From Hofstenia miamia (taxonomy: Eukaryota; Xenacoelomorpha; Acoela), in contig SCFE01000025.1 of the NCBI GenBank assembly GCA_004352715.1, positions 2,188,453 to 2,252,452 of the forward strand: a stretch of DNA of 64,000 nucleotides. The letters are read 5' to 3'. Below the pieces are notes generated by a model, which searched no databases, had not been told where the DNA came from, and was given only the letters and a program-made list of their open reading frames with translations. This document shows positions 56,145-64,000 of this stretch, piece after piece. Position 1 is the stretch's first letter. Every line of letters begins with the position of its first letter. The position numbers and the translations under genes are program-made.

Positions 56145-57160
56145 CAGACCCGTGCAAAAGTAATGAACACTCACTGCTAAAAAATATTTTCACTCAGAGA
56201 GATTTATGTGAAAAGTTTATAAGCAAAAAATATTTCCTGCATGAGATACGTTCAACGAAGTGACTCATGCCACAGTTGCTCAGTGCGTACACACAGACAA
56301 AGTTAGTAAAAATGAGTAGTTTTGTGATTGGTTGCCAGCTTTAGCCGTGCAAAAGTAACGAACACTATTTGTACAATTGCTCATTATTAGACATAGATTG
56401 TTTTTTTCCTTTACATTGTGTTGATTTTCGACTCTGAAATCATTCAACAATATTTTGGTGAGTACGTTATCGCTAAATCATAAATTTTATGTGAAGATGC
56501 CTGCCATACCTTTACATATTCGCCATCAAGTTGTTCAATGTGCTAAAGCTGGAAACAACAAACAAGGATTTGGATTCGCAAATAAGTCCAGTTCTGGTAG
56601 ACCGTGTAAATTGTCCAATACTACTGCAAGAAAAATTGTCATCGAATCAAAAAAAATTTCTTACAAGACAGCTCGTGAACTGAAATATGATTGCAATTTA
56701 AACGAGGTGATATCTATTGATACTGTTCGGGAGAAAATCAGCCAGGAAACCTGCATTGAATACTGCTCAACGACGAAAGCGGCTTAACTAAGCAGTTGGA
56801 AATCGCGAAATAACGAATGTAGACTAGAGCAAATATATTTTTAGCGACGAGTTGAAAATGGAATTACGGCCTAAGTCAAGGCAGTATGTACGTCGGCCTC
56901 CGAAAGCAAGGAACAACCCAAAGTATGTAACGGTACTACAAAATTCAGCGCGTATATTATGGTATGGGGAGCTGTATGTTACGATGGTACACAAATATTG
57001 ATTAGATGCGACAGAAACGTTGATAGCTTCAGGGCTTAATCATTTAGCAGTTTGTCATGTACACAAGAATCGACTAGATTCTATGATGTGGCAGCTGAGT
57101 TTATTTCTAGAATCCAAACACTGAGAAATGAAATTGGAAATACTTAGAATGTAAATTTTG
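56145..57160 (+). mobile_element. Tc1-like element with paired direct repeats (IR/DR type), right end lost
   Basis: The left end reads TA-CAGACCCGTGCAAAAGTAA from 56143. The segment CCGTGCAAAAGTAATGAACACT (56150-56171) recurs with one change at 56345-56366, 195 bp further in and in the same direction. Two such directly repeated binding sites near one end are the IR/DR layout known from Sleeping Beauty-like Tc1 elements. A transposase relic follows. The matching right terminus was not found, so the element is truncated or its right end is decayed. Confidence 0.7.
56497..56980 (+). pseudogene. Tc1 transposase, N-terminal half and first catalytic block
   Basis: The ATG at 56497 opens 'MPAIPLHIRHQVVQCAKAG', the N-terminal helix-turn-helix of Tc1-type transposases. 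A basic stretch with 'SSGRPCKLSNTTARKIV' follows (the usual G-R-P-R hinge), then a second HTH. A stop interrupts at 56787; continuing, 56846-56910 reads 'SDELKMELRPKSRQYVRRPP', the S-D-E-S-K-F-x-L...V-R-R-P block with the first catalytic Asp. Later blocks are missing or lost. A transposase for TA-targeted movement, no longer intact. Confidence 0.7.
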
Positions 57161-58017
57161 TGTCAAATATACTCTGGTGAACTTCTCATTTAATATAGGA
57201 TTATAACTGAGCTATATAAAAAAACTTAAATTGCATTATGTTTTCATGGAAACTTGAGTAAAATAGTTATGTTAATATATTTGTGTATATCATTATTAAA
57301 TTAGGGCATCTGCAATTTACAGTAATTTTACAGTTTTGATAACAATTCATTCAAATGAATTCATATTACTTACAATGAACTAACCAGCAGGCCTACAAAA
57401 TTTTCCCTGAGAACAAATATTGAAATGATGCAATATAAATAATTGTTGTCCCCTCAGCAAAATTAATAAATCGCCGCCATTGGAATTCCTGATAGTGAAC
57501 TTTACAACAGTATACATTTTCTTTTATGGTTCATGGAATTAAATACACCAATCCTTTAAAATAGTACCTATTGCCGAACTTACTTCGAAACTTTATTCGG
57601 CTTTCATGAGAAACACAAGCAGTTATCATGGATATTGTTGCCAAAGCTAATATATCTTGTTTCAATAATTTACAAATACTTTGAAAAGATAACAATTATA
57701 ACTTTGAATATGGCTATGATGACTATTGGAAACAACTTCCTTAAATATCAAGTGTTTGTCCTTCTCAATTATTTACCACATTGACGATATGAATTTATTC
57801 TTCGCTACTAACTCTCCAGTACGTACGCTTCTCCAAAGTTCATAAACTTTACGATAAAAACCCAATACTCAATGCCAACTCAAGGAACGCTCCGTTATTA
57901 TCATATCATTCTTTATACACAGATCCTAAAACGCAAATTTTTAAACTGGCATTATTAATTTTCCGTCATGCCACACCTATTTCCTCAAAAGACATTCTTC
58001 CTGATATGCTTTTGTTT
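57161..58017. other. TFIIB intron 3 sequence, no element recognised
   Basis: AT-rich, without coding or repeat signal that I can support. Confidence 0.4.
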
Positions 58018-58528
58018 TAATGCATGGTGACAAATACTTAACTCTAAAACACCAATACAAACACAAGGGAGTTAGTAAATGGCATGATGGAGAAATCGAA
58101 TTTCTAGATTATTTCAAAAAATTGGATTAAAAGATGGCAATATTCTAATATCCCACGATTTACAAATTAAACATTTAATGCAATTCTGCTTTCGACTAAT
58201 TCAATTATTTCATTGTCTTAACAACAACTGGAAAACTATGCTTTCCGCTTAACTGCAAGATTGCAAAGCAACCCCCTTAGCGCATCGCTACCCTGTGCAT
58301 AAGGAAATGTTGTGAGGTAGGGCTAAACCAGGACTGAAAAAAATGATCAAAATTCGCCAGTGTTTGTCTCAAAATTTGCTTGAGGATAGAAAATTATTTT
58401 TAGATTCTGTCACATCTGTGCTTAATGAATGCGTAAACAAAATTATTGAAGAATTTTCATTTGAAGATAATGAAATATCAACGTATATGCAATCTTTAGA
58501 AAGTGGTGGATTGACACATTCAGGCTAA
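58018..58528 (+). pseudogene. Unidentified coding-like stretch in TFIIB intron 3
   Basis: Two open pieces on the + strand. The first, from an ATG at 58018, reads 'MHGDKYLTLKHQYKHKGVSK' and 'WHDGEIEFLDYFKKL', then changes frame to 'NILISHDLQIKHLMQFCFRL'. The second, 58343-58528, reads 'IRQCLSQNLLEDRKLFLDSV' and ends 'LQSLESGGLTHSG' in part. Codon and residue patterns look like real protein rather than random AT-rich sequence, but I do not recognise the family. Given its surroundings it is most likely a relic of a further transposon. Confidence 0.3.
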
Positions 58529-59269
58529 CTCTTATATTAATTAGTTCTTATAGCCTTCCAATTTTGGATATCGCTGAATTTACTTGCTTTCGATCGAATT
58601 GCTGCATGTGATTCATTATTTTTCTATATAAAAATTTATTGAAGGTATATTCAATATGCATAGTTTTGATTGCTTTTAACATTGTATAATTGTAATTTTG
58701 TCGAACTTTATATGCATTAAGCTAGGGTTTATTTGAATTAGATTTGAATAAAAACAAAGTTGTGCAGCCGCAAATCTTCAAATGTTTTGCAATATTGCAT
58801 TTTAATTAGTCTTTAAGAACTACCCAATCGAATTTACAGGCACTAAATGACGTTTAGGTTTTATTTAAATTCATTTACATGTTCTGGTAAACATTTTTAA
58901 TCATCATTAAATTTCGTTAAGCAAAAACAGAGCGTCTCAGTCCAAAATATCTTGAACAAGATGACCACCCAAATAGGGAAGCATTCACAATTTCAAATCA
59001 CATTTTTTGAACATTTTTAAAGCTCTTAATGAACTTCATAATTTATCGTCATCATCACAAGAAGTCTTCAAAACAAAGTCAAACAGCTCAAGTTTTCTAG
59101 TTAATATGTGCATTAGTAGCTACTATTCAGCTATATTTGAACCACTAATGTTCTACAGGCGGTTGAGATTGATGTAAGTCTGGACAATGAATTTCTGTCT
59201 TAAAGACTGATGCACCTACACATGATAGAATTCAAGTTGCATTTTGCAATGGCTATGTTCAAGCTAATT

Positions 59270-59850
59270 AACTTACTGGTGATATCGGAGTGGTCGTTTC
59301 AACAACAAGATGTACAACACAAATATACAGGGCTAACGCTGAGGCAGGTATTCCCTCAAAATATTACAGAAAATCCATCGTTGCAAAAGTTTTTGCATGG
59401 TGGAAACGTGTTAAGGAAGTTCGACAGTTACTTGCTAATGATCCAAGATGTGGTACAGATTCCCTCCACTACAGATACTGTCATTAAACAACTGAAGAAC
59501 TTAATTGACGAACATCATCATAAAAGAAGGAAACCTCAGTTTGTGGAAGATCTGTTCGCACTAGGTGACTCACAGAATGACAGAAGGAAACAAGTCAAAT
59601 GACAATAATTGCGGAACGCTACATACACTTTGTACACAAGACTAGCAAGCTTTGGCACAGGCTGAAATCTCGAACGACTCACCTCTTCTCATTGTTCGCA
59701 GTAGGCAAGCACCCTACAGTCCTGACATCAACCAGTGTGACCATTGGGTCAACAAAGTTTTGAAGCAAGCATTTCAAGAAGTCAAAATTTTCAAACAAAG
59801 TCAATATTTCTCAATGTTCACTGAGCGTGATGCGACAACTCCCTGAAGGA
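59270..59850 (+). pseudogene. mariner-like transposase relic, C-terminal end
   Basis: At 59705-59790 the + frame reads 'RQAPYSPDINQCDHWVNKVLKQAF', shown here as two parts: APYSPDINQCDHW is the mariner P-P-Y-S-P-D-L-A-P-x-D-x-x-L block carrying the last catalytic Asp, followed by the L-K-x-x-L motif. Upstream, 59290-59600 has coding-like frames ('KRVKEVRQLLANDPRCG', 'IKQLKNLIDEHHHKRR') in the place of the DNA-binding domain, with frame changes between. Ends were not found. Not functional. Confidence 0.55.
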
Positions 59851-60469
59851 CACTTTGTCAAAGAACTAAAAAGGATTATTGCTATCGGGTGATCACTTGC
59901 AGAGGTGATAATTGCATGAGAAATAACTCTAGCTTTTATTTAACTTGTGCTTGTCATAATTTTTATTCGCTGCGCTTGAATATAAAGCAATTGATAAAAA
60001 ATCAAACCTCATTTCAAAGTAAAATATATTTCAGATTCTGTATACTTTCAGTTATTTTTTCACTAGTCGGCGAAATGAATATATTACCCTTTATAAACGA
60101 TATGAAGAAAATCAGATTTTAAAGAATTAGAATTTCAACCTTAAAACTTTGGATTTTTAGTTTCTATGTAAGTTGGGATTCAATGTTCCATGTATAAGAC
60201 AAACTACTACAATGAAAAAAATGATGTTAATATTCAAAATTTCATTCCTAAAAGAAAAATTTATCAATATCAACTGTCTACGATCTCCATTAGATATAAA
60301 CAGTCGGTCGCGGATCAAATTTTCAAAAACAGACATTCTCAGATTCGCATTCAACACAGCCACAGACTTATACGCATCAGTATGCCCATTTTTCACTATT
60401 TTGCAAAAATATTGAAAAGTTAATTTCCAATATTGATAAGTAATTTGGAAATCAAACTACAACGATCAG

Positions 60470-61340
60470 TAGGGACCGGAAAAATATTTTTTACACATTT
60501 TTCTAAAGCATTGCAAATGAGGTAAAATAAGTATTTGCGATCGAAAAAGTGATTTTAAACATGTAGGAACTAGTCAATAGCACAAATTTTCATACATTTC
60601 GTCTTAATGAAACATATTGAATATTTTAACAAATATTCGCATATATAAGCAATAGTAACATCGATCAAGCTATTGGTTCTCTTAAGCAAGTTTTGGCTAA
60701 GTTGTCAATAAGAAGAAAATCATTGCTCTTATCTTTACCACCCTGGCCCGTTTTGAAACGATGGAGAACATGGGTCAAATGTGCAATATATATTGGGAAA
60801 CATTTCAAAGAAATCAAGGATTTGATAGATGGTTTGGGTGCTGATAGAGTGTTGACACAAAACGTGAAAGATGCATTTAACAATAGTTATTTGAAGACTA
60901 GCTTAGCAAAGCGCATTGGTTTGGAATCTGTTTTAGAAGTCCAAGTTTGTATATCAGAAAAAAACGTCTCTACTGTAAGCAATTAAGAATGTAGATAAAG
61001 TTTCTGCGATTTTAGTGAATTATCCTGCTGCTAAAAACAAATTTGATCCCATCAAAGCTGGATCAATTGTCTATGGCGTTATTCAGGGTAAAGAATGTGA
61101 ATTCATGTATTGCCCCATTACATCTGTGGAAGTTAAAAGACTCTTTTCAAAAGAAATAATCAGTTGAGAGATAAGCCGAACAATCGAATTGACAATCTTA
61201 TGTCTACATTGTTTATTAATATGTTTCCTTAGTAAAATACAAGTGTTTTGGTGAAATACTTATATCACATATTTCGTGGTTTTTAAGAACATATTTATCA
61301 CATATTTTGACTAGTTTTAGACATATTTTTCCGGTCCTTA
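60470..61340 (+). mobile_element. hAT element, 871 bp, internally deleted
   Basis: Inverted ends TAGGGACCGGAAAAATAT (60470-60487) and its inverse at 61323-61340 with one mismatch (TAAGGACC..). The flanking octamers ACGATCAG (60462-60469) and ATGATAAG (61341-61348) agree in 6 of 8 positions, as expected of a decayed 8-bp target duplication. It contains the last part of a hAT transposase on the + strand. Confidence 0.8.
60660..61170 (+). pseudogene. hAT transposase, C-terminal half
   Basis: The frame 60660-60986 includes 'LPPWPVLKRWRTWVKCAIYI', the hAT block x-T-R-W-x-T-W-L-x-A-x-x-Y-Y that surrounds the insertion domain, followed by 'KHFKEIKDLIDGL' and a long helical part. After a stop at 60987, 61117-61160 reads 'ITSVEVKRLFSKE', a decayed V-E-R-x-F-S-x-x-K dimerisation motif. 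The N-terminal BED finger and first catalytic Asp are missing, so this copy is non-autonomous. Confidence 0.72.
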
Positions 61341-61922
61341 ATGATAAGTGATAGCTGTTACTTAAAATGAATTACTCTATTCCTTGACAAGCCTCAAGGG
61401 AATTTGAAAAACACATTTTTTCCCCTGAAATACAATGCAGAACGGGAGCGGGTTGAATAAAATTGAAAAAATATTTCGTGGGGTTCATAATCGGGGCTCA
61501 GCATTATTCCTAATTAATTGTTATTATAAAACTATGCTATTCAAAGAAAATCTATTTTGTAAATTCCACAGTTGATACGAAACAGGTTTAAGCGCTTCTC
61601 AATATATCAATGAATGGTTGAACATTCGTCACAGTGCCGTAAGAGAAATTTTCACAAGGTGATAATTCACCACATTGCACCACTTCATATAAAACAAATG
61701 AAATTGTAATAGAACATCAGAAGACGATTCTGGAATACTTGCTATCCAAATTTCAAAAACACTGAACATTCATTGTGAGTAAAACCGGCAATTTTTGTTG
61801 GGTTCGGTCCTCCCCATATTATAAATGTTAAACATAAAACTTTCTGGTTAAAGCACAGGATGTTTTCCGAAAACGAAACAATTAGTCCACATTTTTGCAA
61901 CTACGGAAATAATGAGACAAAC
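61341..61922. other. TFIIB intron 3, 5' part, no element recognised
   Basis: Between the hAT element and TFIIB exon 3. No coding or repeat signal supported. Confidence 0.4.
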
Positions 61923-62177
61923 CTGTGATGCCATATATATGGCCGCTGCTGCAACTGATATAGGACTGCGACCTTGTACTAAATTCAACTCATACGCACG
62001 ATTGGCAATGTATTCAGCGGCACGACGAACGGATACAGGCAGACCAAGATTTCCACAGAATCGAGCCATGAAATCTCCGGATCGGATTGTTTCTACTGAG
62101 GATTCCAATGCTTTGATAATCTTTTTAAATGTTCGACCAAGATCTGTTTTTGGTACATTCGATATTGCACAAATTTC
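61923..62177 (-). CDS. GTF2B: TFIIB exon 3 (end of first and most of second cyclin repeat)
   Basis: Third coding exon of TFIIB. Acceptor CATTTTTAAG|GAAATT at 62177 and donor CACAG|GTTTGT at 61923; 255 nt, 85 residues, phase 0 on both sides. It opens '[19 protein letters not shown]', directly continuing exon 2's 'VPRTFK', then '[14 protein letters not shown]' (the family's G-D-F-M-S-R-F-C-x-N-L-x-L-P) and ends '[17 protein letters not shown]', an almost invariant TFIIB block that binds TBP and DNA at the BRE. On the - strand it lies upstream of exon 4 (54577) as expected, but exons 1-2 are on the far side at 52 kb. A copy of exons 1-2 is predicted past the window end. Confidence 0.95.
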
Positions 62178-63842
62178 CTTAAAAATGAAAATGAATGCGA
62201 AGTTATATATAAAATTGTATTCTGTCGATTAACATCACATATAAGAAAGATCGGAGTAGATGTAGGACTAAACTTCATAATGGACGAACACAAAGCGCTT
62301 GGATAATACCTGTACTTAGATTACACTTAGGCTTCAGTCAGGGTCAAAATATTCTCAAATGCAATTGAGCAAAAAACATACGAAAACATATTTGAATTTT
62401 AAAAATAGATTTACAAAATTTTCAAAAAACAGCTTTTTCAGAACACAAATCACATTTAACATTAAGGTTACTGAAACCTCACATTGAGTAAATATTTAAT
62501 ATTAAATCAATTGCACATTAATTCAATTATCTTATTCTTTCTTTATTGACGACATTTGGCGGGGATTTCAGCAGGTATTACTAGTTGTAAAGACATAAGT
62601 TAAAGTGCGTTCTTTAATGATTGTATCTTTTAAATTTTAATTTTGAACAATAAATGGCTTGTTAATTGCATTCTCTCATTCCACTCAAACAACAGTTGTG
62701 GCGGAAAAATACGTCAAATGAAACCACTACATACTTTTTGGCTTATAGGAAACGTCGGTGGGGTAGGTGACTACAGGTGAGTCAATTTTCAAAATAAAAC
62801 CTGGGTAGATTTGGCTAAACATTGTTTTCTGACTTCAAGCCTTTCATGTTAATCTATTTAAATATTCAAAAAATATTAAATTTCCTTAAGTATGTAAAAA
62901 ATGTATAAATTCAGATTGGCTAAGAAGTTTGCGAAAAATGATTATCTAATTTAATTGAATTACCATAATTATTGTGTGAAAAGTTGAATTTTTTGAAAAA
63001 ATGCTAACCAGGTTGAATTTTTTCAGTAAATCAAAATTCGAATTACTAAACCTTTTAAACTTCAAATTTCGCAAATGAAGAATCAAATTTGTTTCTGTAA
63101 ATTTTTTATGTTATGCCACTAATGCTGAGAGGATGCTAAAAATTTTTCTTAACACGTGAACGTATTACATTTTTACACATTAACGCGTTAATATACGTCA
63201 ATTGCCATGCTATTGTATACTCAACAAAACAAATAATCTATTGTGTAGATTAGATCCACAGGCATGTTTTTATTTCTGTACCGTGGACTGTCGGATATTA
63301 TTTCAAGAATCAGTTAATAGCAACGTATATTTTCATGTTAATTTACCATTTATTTTAATAAGAGTAACGTAATTTTTACCGTGCTCACCAATAAATATAT
63401 TATTTGGTTTAACATTTCAATACTAAAGCATCAGTTTCCACATCAATATTAGAAAAAATGTGTCCTAATCTTGATATTGAGCATCCGATCCCACATTTAT
63501 CCAAAAATGGCATATTTCCTGGTTCGATTAGGTTTTTCTTCCATATCAGGAATGTCCATTGTTTTTCAAAACATATGAAAGAAGAGAACATTTCGCTCAT
63601 GTTTCGTTTATATAAAACCATTATTGTTCACACACATATCTTCACAAATTGATTTTAAAGAACAGTTAGCATTTGATAAACAAAAGAGATTGGAAACGTT
63701 TTAATGAAATATTCCTATAAGAATTACTGTATAAATTAAGTCCAATATTGATGGTCAACTTAGGTTTCTGAGTTCAGGTGCAGTTGTAAACACGTGCTTA
63801 ATCATATTGCTTAATTAGGTTTGAGAATTTCTCACGTTCTAC
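62178..63842. other. TFIIB intron 2 (predicted), no element recognised
   Basis: AT-rich. If TFIIB continues across the 63843 repeat, this is the 3' part of the intron between exons 2 and 3. Short AAATTTCG/CAAATTT words at 63000-63110 are the only local repeats. Confidence 0.4.
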
Positions 63843-63964
63843 AAAAAATGGGTTCAGTTGTAAGCCATCGATGTAAATATAACCATGATAAAGCTCTTCT
63901 AAACGAATTTTTTGCTCGCGAAAATAGTTCGTCCAACCAGGGAATCAATAAACACGCGGACATT

Positions 63965-64000
<36 letters not shown>
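63843..64000. repeat. Exact repeat of 51185-51342 at the window end
   Basis: 158 bases identical to 51185-51342, with the (TA)n tract of equal length. It is cut by the window edge. Here the sequence is continuous with its left flank, whereas at 51184 it starts at a one-N contig join, so this location is the more credible one. Confidence 0.95.

Noticed and set aside
1-64000. CRISPR arrays, prokaryotic operons, rRNA genes, complete viruses
   Set aside because: No spaced direct repeats, Shine-Dalgarno-led gene chains, rRNA-like conserved blocks or viral gene sets were seen; the window is eukaryotic.

Overview
This is a 64-kb piece of a eukaryotic, almost certainly invertebrate animal, genome scaffold. 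It is AT-rich and gene-poor. It has spliced protein-coding exons with GT..AG borders, many (TA)n microsatellites, and dense DNA transposons and non-LTR retrotransposons. I cannot fix the phylum from the sequence. The scaffold has many gaps, including two of exactly 1000 N. Several contig joins repeat sequence already present before the join, so some apparent duplications are probably unmerged allelic contig ends.

Four host genes can be supported. (1) The 3' end of an unidentified four-exon gene on the + strand (2116-4566), with phase-1 junctions between all exons. (2) The first exon of a Ras-like small GTPase on the - strand (5338-5518). (3) An SLC22-type organic ion transporter on the - strand (16427-18573), broken by two single-base frameshifts. 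(4) General transcription factor IIB on the - strand, split over four phase-0 exons whose physical order is wrong: exons 1-2 at 52.7-52.1 kb, exon 4 at 54.6-54.4 kb, exon 3 at 62.2-61.9 kb. The last 158 bases of the window repeat 51185-51342 with an offset of 12658. If the scaffold continues as that repeat predicts, exons 1-2 recur just past the window end and TFIIB reads through in normal order. The copy at 52 kb is then a partial tandem duplicate or an assembly echo.

The rest is mostly mobile DNA. From left to right: a hAT transposase piece (1-790); a piggyBac-type MITE with TTAA target sites (4773-4988); a Tc1 element and an internally deleted mariner-like element back to back (8683-10795); a dispersed repeat (2955-3180) whose second copy (13930-14950) is split by a foldback element made of CCAGTGG/CCACTGG units; a CR1-like LINE (19192-about 23470) with an SGNH-esterase-like ORF1, endonuclease and reverse transcriptase; a second Tc1 (about 26500-27706); a further LINE (29890-31990); hAT pieces (25.8 kb, 32.7-33.4 kb); a hAT MITE with a perfect 8-bp target duplication (38317-38950); head-to-head LINE relics (40110-42440); a second, 5'-truncated copy of the CR1-like LINE (45754-48030); a third CR1-like reverse transcriptase (50480-51183); and, inside the large TFIIB intron 3 and around it, several MITEs, a Tc1 element with Sleeping Beauty-like paired direct repeats, a mariner relic and a hAT element with terminal repeats.

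No CRISPR array, rRNA gene, tRNA gene or prokaryotic operon was seen. Between the listed features the sequence is AT-rich and I see no coding or RNA signal that I can support.
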